A DNA stretch of 5,268 bases from assembly GCA_018399855.1 (NCBI GenBank), contig JAGYNX010000154.1:1-5268 (forward strand). The letters are read 5' to 3'. A model generated the notes under the pieces. It was not told where the DNA came from. It did not search any database and was given only the letters and a program-made list of their open reading frames with translations. This DNA is from Spirochaetota bacterium. Lineage in GTDB: Bacteria > Spirochaetota > UBA4802 > UB4802. Both the position numbers and the translations under genes were made by a program. How positions within the stretch are numbered: position 1 is the first letter of the stretch; every line of letters begins with the position of its first letter. Below are positions 1 to 5,215 of this stretch, piece after piece.

Positions 1-975
1 CATAACCGGGTGCAGTCCATTGAAGACCAGGCCATGGTGATGAAAAAGCTGGTGCCCGAGGCATCATTCTGCGTGGCACACGGACAGATGCACGAGCACG
101 AACTGGAAGAGGTGATGATCGACTTTCTTAACGGGAAATACGACGTGCTGGTAAGCACCTCCATCATCGAGTCGGGACTTGATATTCCCAACGTGAACAC
201 CATAGTGGTAAACCGGGCGGACACCTTCGGCCTGTCACAGCTCTACCAGTTAAAAGGACGGGTGGGACGCTCGGCTCGCCAGGCGTACGCGTACCTGTTT
301 TATCCCCGTCATATTCCCTTAACCGAGGTGGCCCAGAAGCGCCTGCATGTCATTTCTGAATATGCCGACCTTGGCAGCGGTTTCAAGATAGCCATGAAGG
401 ATCTCGAGATCAGGGGATCTGGCAACATCCTGGGCAAGGAACAGTCGGGCAATATCATGGACGTGGGATTTGAACTCTACACACAGATGCTGGAGGACGC
501 GGTGCGCAGGCTGAAAGGGGAAAAGCCGGTTCACATCTTCCGCACACCGGTCTTCCTGAAAATGGACCTCTACATTCCTGAATTATACATTGATGATGAG
601 CGTCAGAAAATAGAGTTTTACAAGCGGTTTGAATCATGCGAAACCGTTGAAGAAGTGGAAGAAGTTGAAAGCGATATGATTGACCGTTTCGGCCAGGCAC
701 CCGACCAGGTTACACTGCTGGTAGAGATGGAGAAGGTGCGCTCCATTGCCTCAAGCCTGCAGATTGATGAGATACTGGAAGATTCAAGGGCCATCAAGAT
801 CCGCATATCCGGGCAGTCCCAGGTAGACGTGAACAAGCTGGTTTCCATCATACAAAAGGACAAGCGGCTGTACGTAGACAAGTTTGACAAGGAGCTGGTT
901 CTGTTTAATCCCGGCAATGTTAATGAAGAAAAAAAGCTGCATGAGCTAAAAAAATTGTTGCGTCAATTGCAATGA
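1..975 (+). CDS. mfd: Transcription-repair coupling factor Mfd, C-terminal part (5' end outside window)
   Basis: Mfd is a cytoplasmic ATP-dependent DNA translocase that removes RNA polymerase stalled at DNA lesions and recruits UvrA for nucleotide excision repair. The frame is open from base 1, so only the last 324 residues of a protein usually about 1,150 long are present. Counting from the first codon, I see the second RecA-like motor domain: HNRVQSI at 1-7, AHGQM at 26-30, motif V region STSIIESGLDIP at 52-63, and motif VI QLKGRVGR at 83-90 with its arginines. The translocation (TRG-like) motif DLEIRGSGNILGKEQSG follows at 134-150, the element Mfd shares with RecG. From about residue 180 the protein matches the C-terminal regulatory domain (D7), including a YIDDERQKIEFYKRF stretch and an IDRFG motif. 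The stop is TGA at 973-975. No frameshift or lost motif is visible in this part. No good terminator follows, so read-through into the next gene is possible. Confidence 0.97.
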   Translation, partial: HNRVQSIEDQAMVMKKLVPEASFCVAHGQMHEHELEEVMIDFLNGKYDVLVSTSIIESGLDIPNVNTIVVNRADTFGLSQLYQLKGRVGRSARQAYAYLFYPRHIPLTEVAQKRLHVISEYADLGSGFKIAMKDLEIRGSGNILGKEQSGNIMDVGFELYTQMLEDAVRRLKGEKPVHIFRTPVFLKMDLYIPELYIDDERQKIEFYKRFESCETVEEVEEVESDMIDRFGQAPDQVTLLVEMEKVRSIASSLQIDEILEDSRAIKIRISGQSQVDVNKLVSIIQKDKRLYVDKFDKELVLFNPGNVNEEKKLHELKKLLRQLQ

Positions 976-1140
976 CGCTGTAGTTTCACAAATTGAAAAT
1001 ATTCGTAACATATAACGCAGCAGGGTACCAAATATTACATTGCGTAAAGACCGGTATATATATGATCTGACACACTGCACGATCCCCGGCCGGAATACAA
1101 TACACTATTCCATTAAAATTAAGTTTCGAGAGGATTAATT

Positions 1141-1818
1141 ATGAAGAAAAATATTTTTATTATCGCGGGCATACTTTTACTATCATCCATGCTTTTGCTG
1201 ATAACGGCATGCGGTAACGGTTTTTCAGGAGAATGGGTTGCGAAAATCAACGGAGAGACCATAACCGACGAAGAACTTGATAATTATTATTACGCGCAGC
1301 ACAAGAGCATGATGAACCTTCCAAAAGAAGAAATCGACAAGCTGGCAGCAAATCCTTCTGCCACGGCACAGAACCCCCTTCTCAACAAGCAGGAATTTCT
1401 GGAGCAGATGATCAGGCAGCAGCTGGTCTACCAGGAAGCAGTTGACGCCGGGGCGTTGAAAGATGATGAAGTGAAAGCCCTCATCGACATGACCAGGCAG
1501 AGCGTGGTTATGGGCTGGTATGTAAAAGACAAATTCAAAGATGACATTGAGATCAGCCAGGACGAGATCGAGCAGGTATACGCACAGCAGCGATCAAGGT
1601 TTCAGGGTGTTCCTATCGAGCAGGCAGAGATGTACATAAAGCAGAACATCTACCAGCAAAAGATGCAGATGAAACTGAGAGAGATGGTTGAGAACCTTCG
1701 TGAAGAAAGCAAGATTGAGAAGAACACGGAGCTGTTGAGAAAAAAGATTAAAGATGGTAACGAAGAGGTGCCAAAGGATGTACCCACACCACCTCTGGGC
1801 AAACAGCCACAACAATAG
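1141..1818 (+). CDS. SurA N-terminal-domain lipoprotein lacking a PPIase domain
   Basis: This is a predicted lipoprotein with a chaperone-type fold related to SurA/PpiC proteins, which bind unfolded outer-membrane or exported proteins in the periplasm. Residues 1-24 form a type II signal peptide with lipobox ITAC, giving Cys24 as the lipidated residue. The mature part begins with the family signature VAKINGETITDEELDNYY (33-50). It continues with a helical segment containing LEQMIRQQLVYQEA (87-100), then ISQDEIEQVYAQQ (138-150) and a long helix at about 160-195. In SurA-like proteins a parvulin PPIase domain of about 100 residues normally sits near residues 152-160. Here the chaperone halves are joined directly, so isomerase activity is not expected. 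The tail is charged, then Pro/Gln-rich. GAGAGGA at 1128-1134 lies six bases before the ATG and supports the start. The mfd neighbour suggests synteny more than shared function. SurA relationship is likely; exact clients are unknown. Confidence 0.85.
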   Translation: MKKNIFIIAGILLLSSMLLLITACGNGFSGEWVAKINGETITDEELDNYYYAQHKSMMNLPKEEIDKLAANPSATAQNPLLNKQEFLEQMIRQQLVYQEAVDAGALKDDEVKALIDMTRQSVVMGWYVKDKFKDDIEISQDEIEQVYAQQRSRFQGVPIEQAEMYIKQNIYQQKMQMKLREMVENLREESKIEKNTELLRKKIKDGNEEVPKDVPTPPLGKQPQQ

Positions 1819-1838
1819 ATACCACCCCCATTCACACA

Positions 1839-1882
1839 ATAACAAACGCGGAATCAGCAAAACTGAATGCCGCGTTTGTTAT
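1839..1882 (+). terminator. Factor-independent terminator-like hairpin after the SurA-like gene
   Basis: A perfect 13-base-pair inverted repeat has arms at 1839-1851 (ATAACAAACGCGG) and 1870-1882 (CCGCGTTTGTTAT). The 18-base loop can itself form a short TCAG/CTGA stem (1854-1857 with 1863-1866). The GC core CGCGG/CCGCG sits next to a T-rich right arm, as in terminators where the U tract is part of the stem. It lies 20 bases after the stop codon and ahead of a strong promoter, which fits a transcription boundary. The symmetry means it could work on both strands. Confidence 0.7.
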
Positions 1883-1911
1883 ATTCTCTACCTGGTTTAC
1901 CTGTTTTATGT

Positions 1912-1940
1912 TTGACACTCCCCATTCACTCACTTATAAT
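1912..1940 (+). promoter_or_regulatory. Exact-consensus sigma70 promoter for the lipoprotein/two-domain protein pair
   Basis: TTGACA at 1912-1917 and TATAAT at 1935-1940 are separated by exactly 17 bases, matching the housekeeping sigma70 consensus at all twelve positions and at the optimal spacing. Transcription should start near 1947, giving a leader of about 68 bases before the ATG at 2015. The site sits just downstream of a terminator-like hairpin and upstream of a two-gene operon. No obvious overlapping operator was seen. The match is direct; strength and constitutive expression are inferred. Confidence 0.85.
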
Positions 1941-1998
1941 TGGTATGCTTTTCGGCACTGAATTATTTTCAATGAAATAACGAGTATCAACACTCATT

Positions 1999-2011
1999 AG
2001 CGAGGTTCGCT
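1999..2011 (+). promoter_or_regulatory. Ribosome-binding-site hairpin in the 2015 gene leader
   Basis: AGCGA (1999-2003) and TCGCT (2007-2011) can pair into a five-base-pair stem with a three-base loop (GGT). The Shine-Dalgarno-like GAGG (2002-2005) lies inside this hairpin, nine bases before the ATG. Two weaker hairpins precede it: TTATTT/AAATAA at 1963-1968 and 1975-1980, and GAGT/ACTC at 1982-1985 and 1992-1995. The structure could lower translation initiation or respond to temperature or a binding factor. The pairing is seen; the regulatory effect is inference. Confidence 0.4.
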
Positions 2012-2014
2012 GTC

Positions 2015-2611
2015 ATGAAAAAAGTATATTCAATACTTATCACAGGTGTTGCAGTTATCCTTTTATTCGGTTTTATCGCGGGCTGCGCCTCTAAAAAGCC
2101 TGTGCGCGCGTTGAAAAGAAGTGTATCACCAAACTCACAAATCGCCGTGATTGTAGATCATCCCAACAATATCAAGAATGTTATCCTGTCACGTTTCATG
2201 GAAAGAAACTACCGGGTGAAGGCCATAAACGCGTCCGACCTTTATACACTGAAAGATATATATGATATTTCTGATTTCAAGAAACTTGCATACAAATCGG
2301 ACATGGCACCTGAAGGTGAAGGCCAGGGCGACCTGCTTTCATTTGAAAAATCATATGATAATCTCTATAAACTTCACGTGTACAATTATGAGCTGAACAA
2401 GGCAGAATCAATAGCCGAGATGCGTACTAAATATAACGTCCAGTACCTGGTACTGCTGGATCTGAAAGACTGGCAGAAGGTATCATGGGCACGTGCAATA
2501 GACCTTTCATCATACGAGGTGATCTGGGTGGAGAACTATCCAGCCGGTTATGATGATTCACTTGAAGATGTAATTGATCATTTTATTACCAGCATGTCCG
2601 GAAATAAATGA
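2015..2611 (+). CDS. Lipoprotein with CsgG/LpoB-like alpha/beta domain, function unknown
   Basis: I do not recognise a named family for this 198-residue predicted lipoprotein. Residues 1-24 are a type II signal peptide with lipobox IAGC (Cys24), followed by Ala-Ser, so outer-membrane retention is plausible. After a basic linker (27-38) a strand-helix-strand unit begins, with IAVIVDH at 43-49, a helix ending FMERNY at 61-66, and VKAIN at 68-72. The C-terminal half shows YLVLLDL (144-150), WARAID (158-163) and VIWVENY (169-175), then a terminal helix. This strand pattern recalls the small alpha/beta domains of CsgG, LpoB and GNA1162-type periplasmic proteins; that is a fold-level inference. Its closest relative here is the second half of the next gene. 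The two genes overlap by ATGA, implying translational coupling and perhaps a complex. An exact-consensus promoter and an RBS hairpin precede it. The region at 95-110 is acidic and glycine-rich, probably a loop. Confidence 0.85.
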   Translation: MKKVYSILITGVAVILLFGFIAGCASKKPVRALKRSVSPNSQIAVIVDHPNNIKNVILSRFMERNYRVKAINASDLYTLKDIYDISDFKKLAYKSDMAPEGEGQGDLLSFEKSYDNLYKLHVYNYELNKAESIAEMRTKYNVQYLVLLDLKDWQKVSWARAIDLSSYEVIWVENYPAGYDDSLEDVIDHFITSMSGNK

Positions 2612-3714
2612 AGATACTACAGTACCTGCACCAGGTAATCCAGGGGTACGCGTTACACGCTGCCCTTGCGGCAATAATGGCAATAGCACTCTTCACACCG
2701 CAGCTGCACGCGAAACCTGTTGTGGCATTCGGGTATCTAACCAATACAACCGACAATCAGAATTATGATTATCTTGAAACCATCTTTCCCAACTCATTCG
2801 CGTCATCAATTGAAGCAATTTTTTACAGTAATGTGCTCAAACCCCACAGGGCAAACGAAATTCTCAAGGAAAAGCATGACATCTCACTTCAAAAGAATTA
2901 CAGGCATGTTGAACTTCCCGATGTTATTGACAAGTTGAATGCCGACCTCTTTATATATGGCAACTTCACACCCCTTGCCGACAACCGCATTAAAATTGAA
3001 TTGCATCTCTACGCCAGGGGCTCTAACGAGATATTCACTTTTACCAACATTGGCAAGATGGAAACCGAGATATTCAAGCTTGTTGACCGGATAACCCTCA
3101 TCGTTGTAGATTTCATGGATGCTGATAACCTGTTTATGGCTCGCCCCATTAAGCCGGGCGAACACATCGGCATCATAACCAACCTTGAAGATCACGAATT
3201 ACATCACATGTACGCGGCCTTCATGGAAAATGGCCACCCGGTAATCTCTGTTCAGGGTAACGAGATCATTCGTCTCACCGAAGACCGTCACGTCAAGTTC
3301 ATCGAAAATTTTAAATTTATCCGTACCGTGGACAATTCTTATGATACTATTACTGACTGGCGAAAAACAGAATTGTATTATGGGCCATGGGCTGGAATAC
3401 GGTATAACAAGATACGAAATAAACTTAAGGACGTATATTACACCTATGATGTACACTACCTCGACGTAAAATCAGGAATAATGGATAAGCTTTATAACGC
3501 CTATGGCCAGCGACTTGATATTCTCTGTATTATCGGGTTTAATGAAGACAGGGATGAATGCTGGGTACGTGCAATAGATATGCGGGATAAACGCCTTATC
3601 TGGATGCAATCAAACATAAAAACCGGGATGCTGAGCGCAAACCCGGTTAAAGATATCACCGATAAACTAATTGAACAGATGCACAAAGAACGGAAACAAC
3701 CCTTCGAAAAATGA
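2608..3714 (+). CDS. Exported two-domain protein: CsgG/TolB-N-like domain plus a copy of the upstream lipoprotein domain
   Basis: This is a 368-residue predicted periplasmic protein without a firm family name. Residues 1-35 look like a signal peptide with cleavage after LHA (35); there is no lipobox Cys. Its n-region is unusually long and weakly charged, but no better start exists downstream, and the ATG overlaps the previous stop as ATGA. The first domain (about 37-170) starts with VVAFGYLTN. It contains a helix with NSFASSIEAIFYSN, a helix near 101-110 followed by ADLFIYGNFTPL (112-123), and KIELHLYARGSNE (129-141). That layout is like the CsgG/TolB N-terminal domains of periplasmic assembly proteins. 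The second domain (about 185-360) repeats the mature upstream lipoprotein: IGIITN at 187-192, FMENGH at 205-210, WVRAID at 319-324 and LIWM at 330-333. A role as the lipoprotein's partner at the outer membrane is inferred. The gene ends 16 bases from a convergent gene, with no obvious terminator between. Confidence 0.85.
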   Translation: MKILQYLHQVIQGYALHAALAAIMAIALFTPQLHAKPVVAFGYLTNTTDNQNYDYLETIFPNSFASSIEAIFYSNVLKPHRANEILKEKHDISLQKNYRHVELPDVIDKLNADLFIYGNFTPLADNRIKIELHLYARGSNEIFTFTNIGKMETEIFKLVDRITLIVVDFMDADNLFMARPIKPGEHIGIITNLEDHELHHMYAAFMENGHPVISVQGNEIIRLTEDRHVKFIENFKFIRTVDNSYDTITDWRKTELYYGPWAGIRYNKIRNKLKDVYYTYDVHYLDVKSGIMDKLYNAYGQRLDILCIIGFNEDRDECWVRAIDMRDKRLIWMQSNIKTGMLSANPVKDITDKLIEQMHKERKQPFEK

Positions 3715-3730
3715 TTACCCTTCCCGCATT

Positions 3731-4312
3731 CTATTCGTAATCGTCAAATAATCCTTTATTCTTTCCCCATACTGTTACCCGCACACCAGCATACACCTGT
3801 ATTCCGGCTATGGTATCTTTTTCATAGTCTTTCTCATAAAATGTTCGAAGGTATCCGATCTCAACGAATGGACTTACCCTCTGGGAAAGTATATACTCAA
3901 TACCCGTGTATATGCCGGCTGCCATCCCCGATTCTTTCTTGTCTATATGATCTGGATCGGTTGTATCATCCCATTCTGTAGTGGTAGATACTGAACCCAG
4001 TGCGATAGATGATTTCCAGAAAACAGGATAGCTGGAGAAACGATACGCGTATTCAATACCACCAAGAAATGCCTGCTGGTCGTGGGTTACCTCGTCCACG
4101 GTATCCGCGTCCTTTGTCATCCCGCTGGTATAAAATCTGAAAAACGCGGTAAGATCCGAAGTGACTGTAATACCCAGTGCACCGCTAAGGCCAATCTGAT
4201 TCTCGGCATCACCGGTCTGGTTGTACATACCACTGGCGTCAATGTATATATCAGCCCATGATGACGATACGAAGAATAGTGAAATAGCAACCGTCAATAA
4301 TATCTTTTTCAA
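3731..4312 (-). CDS. Small outer-membrane beta-barrel-like protein, TTG start
   Basis: This is a 193-residue exported protein that looks like a small outer-membrane beta-barrel. A signal peptide MKKILLTVAISLFFVSSSWA (1-20) is followed by Asp21. The mature part has repeated short amphipathic segments ending in aromatic residues or flanked by glycine, for example IGLSGALGITV (40-50), LTAFFRFYTSG (54-64), AFLGGIEYAYRF (81-92), AAGIYTGIEYIL (131-142), SPFVEIGYLRTFY (147-159) and IQVYAGVRVTVW (171-182). Acidic, charged loops separate them, and about eight strands are plausible. The chain ends in a charged tail (183-193) after the last strand, not in the terminal aromatic typical of BAM substrates. 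No ATG is available in frame. TTG at 4312-4310 lies nine bases from GGAGG (4326-4322) and begins the signal peptide directly. The gene converges on the 2608 gene. It is a structural-class call only; substrate or ligand is unknown. Confidence 0.8.
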   Translation of the reverse strand: MKKILLTVAISLFFVSSSWADIYIDASGMYNQTGDAENQIGLSGALGITVTSDLTAFFRFYTSGMTKDADTVDEVTHDQQAFLGGIEYAYRFSSYPVFWKSSIALGSVSTTTEWDDTTDPDHIDKKESGMAAGIYTGIEYILSQRVSPFVEIGYLRTFYEKDYEKDTIAGIQVYAGVRVTVWGKNKGLFDDYE

Positions 4313-4320
4313 TGTTACAT

Positions 4321-4326
4321 TCCTCC
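4321..4326 (-). promoter_or_regulatory. Strong Shine-Dalgarno deciding the TTG start of the barrel gene
   Basis: On the minus strand GGAGGA occupies 4326-4321. An ATG follows it directly at 4320-4318 but is read at once into TAA (4317-4315) and is out of frame with the gene. The in-frame TTG at 4312 has normal spacing (nine bases from GGAGG) and opens a clear signal peptide, so TTG is the most likely initiator. Confidence 0.75.
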
Positions 4327-4353
4327 AGTATTATTGGTACATATAACCCGATA

Positions 4354-4382
4354 ATACTACACTTCTGAATATTTGAAGTCAA
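4354..4382 (-). promoter_or_regulatory. Probable sigma70-type promoter of the barrel gene with internal dyad
   Basis: Reading the minus strand, TTGACT at 4382-4377 (five of six consensus bases) and TAGTAT at 4359-4354 (four of six) are 17 bases apart. Transcription would start near 4347, leaving a leader of about 35 bases before the TTG. An inverted repeat, ACTTC at 4361-4365 and GAAGT at 4375-4379, fills the spacer and overlaps the -35 element, as an operator could. The promoter match is good but not perfect; regulation is speculative. Confidence 0.5.
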
Positions 4383-4387
4383 GCAAA

Positions 4388-4405
4388 AACAAATTTCTGT
4401 TTGTT
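4388..4405 (-). terminator. Weak terminator-like hairpin after the thioesterase gene
   Basis: AACAAA and TTTGTT form a six-base-pair, AT-rich stem around a six-base loop (arms 4388-4393 and 4400-4405). On the minus strand it starts six bases after the thioesterase stop codon and runs into more T residues (4387-4385). The U tract is suitable, but the stem holds only one GC pair, so termination is doubtful and some read-through into the barrel gene is possible. Confidence 0.3.
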
Positions 4406-4411
4406 GTTTTA

Positions 4412-4831
4412 TTAACCGAAATACTGGGAGGAAAGTTCATGCCACTGTTGTTTCAATTCATCATCTATTTGTATGGCTCGCCCCGTGGCCAGGTCAATAA
4501 TTACAAAAGTTACCTCGGCATCAATGACACGCTTATTATCATGCTTTTTATGTACAACCTGGTTAAGAACAATACTCCTGTTGCCAATTTTGTTCAGTGT
4601 TGTCTCTATTATAAGCACATCGCCAAGCACGGACGGGGCACGATAGTTTATATTTATATTAACCACGGCCAGTGATATACCTTTCCGGGCGAAAGAATCA
4701 AAGCTAATCCCCATCTGCTCCAGGTATGTCCACCTCGCTTCTTCCAGGAACTCCAGGTACCTTGCATTATTCACATGCCCGAATACATCCAGGTGATAGC
4801 CTCTTACTTTTATTTCTGTAATTGCACCCAT
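4412..4831 (-). CDS. fadM: FadM-type long-chain acyl-CoA thioesterase (hotdog fold)
   Basis: This is a cytoplasmic hotdog-fold thioesterase of 139 residues that hydrolyses acyl-CoA esters. In Escherichia coli FadM (YbaW) helps clear poorly degraded long-chain acyl-CoAs during beta-oxidation of fatty acids such as oleate. From memory the match to E. coli FadM is striking: IKVRGYHLDV at 7-16, HVNNARYLEFLEEARW at 19-34 and VVNININYR at 56-64 are essentially the same. Asp15 is the expected catalytic acid of the 4-hydroxybenzoyl-CoA thioesterase class, and His19 and Asn21-Asn22 belong to its signature. Length equals the family's. The frame extends 17 codons upstream to an ATG at 4882, but the ATG at 4831 is preferred: it aligns with the known N-terminus and follows GGAG at 4844-4841 with nine bases between. 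Function in this organism is inferred. No other fatty-acid gene is visible nearby. Confidence 0.88.
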   Translation of the reverse strand: MGAITEIKVRGYHLDVFGHVNNARYLEFLEEARWTYLEQMGISFDSFARKGISLAVVNININYRAPSVLGDVLIIETTLNKIGNRSIVLNQVVHKKHDNKRVIDAEVTFVIIDLATGRAIQIDDELKQQWHELSSQYFG

Positions 4832-4840
4832 TTGACAACG

Positions 4841-4846
4841 CTCCAG
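4841..4846 (-). promoter_or_regulatory. Ribosome binding site selecting the internal ATG of the fadM-like gene
   Basis: On the minus strand CTGGAG occupies 4846-4841, nine bases before the ATG at 4831-4829. The longer alternative start at 4882 would place this purine-rich site inside the coding region and would add a 17-residue extension absent from FadM, so the shorter start is chosen. Confidence 0.65.
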
Positions 4847-4853
4847 TATTAGT

Positions 4854-4882
4854 AAGATATATATTCGCAATGACTGAATCAA
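4854..4882 (-). promoter_or_regulatory. Possible promoter of the fadM-like gene with a dyad at its -35 side
   Basis: On the minus strand TTGATT (4882-4877) and TATCTT (4859-4854) each match four of six sigma70 positions with a 17-base spacer. The predicted start point would leave only about 16 leader bases, which is short. The inverted repeat TGACT/AGTCA at 4871-4875 and 4882-4886 overlaps the -35. A TATAGT element further upstream (4893-4888) lacks a good -35. This is a weak call. Confidence 0.25.
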
Positions 4883-5001
4883 GTCACACTATAACAACCC
4901 GGAAATACATCAATTATATTTTCCATTCTTTTCGGTTTCCTGAAAATGAAATTACTGTTCTTATAATAGCAATCCATGAAATCTAATTTCTCTAATTTTT
5001 T

Positions 5002-5020
5002 AACCGCCCGCTTCGCTCGA
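5002..5020 (+). repeat. Intergenic repeat, copy 1 (19-base head)
   Basis: AACCGCCCGCTTCGCTCGA occurs here and again, identical in all 19 bases, at 5160-5178. The GC-rich block stands out in an AT-rich background. On the minus strand it includes GCGAAGC, a sequence known to form an unusually stable mini-hairpin in single-stranded DNA. The unit continues through a tandem ACACAGATG decamer into a degenerate heptad tail (5044-5078). Confidence 0.8.
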
Positions 5021-5023
5021 TAC

Positions 5024-5043
5024 ACACAGATGAACACAGATGG
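5024..5043 (+). repeat. Tandem decamer in repeat copy 1
   Basis: ACACAGATGA at 5024-5033 is followed directly by ACACAGATGG at 5034-5043, nine of ten bases identical. It sits between the 19-base head and the heptad tail of copy 1. Copy 2 has a different linker at this place. Confidence 0.7.
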
Positions 5044-5078
5044 TTAGTGATAAGAATTAATTGAAAAGTGAAGTATGA
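5044..5078 (+). repeat. Degenerate heptanucleotide tail, copy 1
   Basis: Read in steps of seven from TTAGTGA (5044), four of the five units end in TGA and two end in GTGA. The periodicity is decayed relative to the copy at 5216-5243. Confidence 0.5.
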
Positions 5079-5117
5079 AATTTTAGAAATCATGAAAATG
5101 AATAATATTGGCTCATT

Positions 5118-5129
5118 CCGGAATTCCGG
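5118..5129. repeat. 12-base perfect palindrome
   Basis: CCGGAATTCCGG is its own reverse complement. It also contains most of a tandem ATTCCGG duplication (5115-5121 and 5123-5129). It lies between the two repeat copies, in otherwise AT-rich DNA. Confidence 0.6.
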
Positions 5130-5159
5130 GAAAACTATCATAAGACTATCACTATATGA

Positions 5160-5178
5160 AACCGCCCGCTTCGCTCGA
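5160..5178 (+). repeat. Intergenic repeat, copy 2 (19-base head)
   Basis: This is the second exact copy of the 19-base head, 158 bases downstream of the first and in the same orientation. Here GCTTCG (5168-5173) can pair with CGAAGC (5196-5201) to close a stem around a shorter GCTG/CAGC hairpin. The unit then reaches TGGATGATTAGTGA, comparable to TGGTTAGTGA of copy 1, and a clearer heptad array. Confidence 0.8.
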
Positions 5179-5215
5179 CTTGTGCTGAGCAGCGCCGAAG
5201 CATAAACGTGGATGA

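Noticed and set aside
976..1020. Terminator after mfd
   Set aside because: Only a five-base TTTCA/TGAAA dyad without GC content or a T tract was found.
1040..1066. Promoter for the SurA-like gene (TTGCGT, 15-base spacer, TATGAT)
   Set aside because: The -35 matches only three bases and the spacer is short. A TACAAT at 1096-1101 also lacks a -35. Expression from the mfd transcript is equally possible.
2574..2768. 64-codon open frame across the junction of the two coupled genes
   Set aside because: It overlaps two better-supported genes in another frame and has no signal peptide or family similarity.
4373..4675. 100-codon plus-strand open frame opposite the thioesterase gene
   Set aside because: It lies antisense to a clearly recognised FadM-like coding region and shows no domain of its own.
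4832..4882. Upstream ATG at 4882 giving a 156-residue thioesterase
   Set aside because: The 17 extra residues are absent from FadM, and the best ribosome binding site fits the ATG at 4831.
5002..5178. Two-copy direct repeat as a CRISPR array
   Set aside because: Only two copies, a 139-base interval between them, no regular spacers and no cas genes in view.
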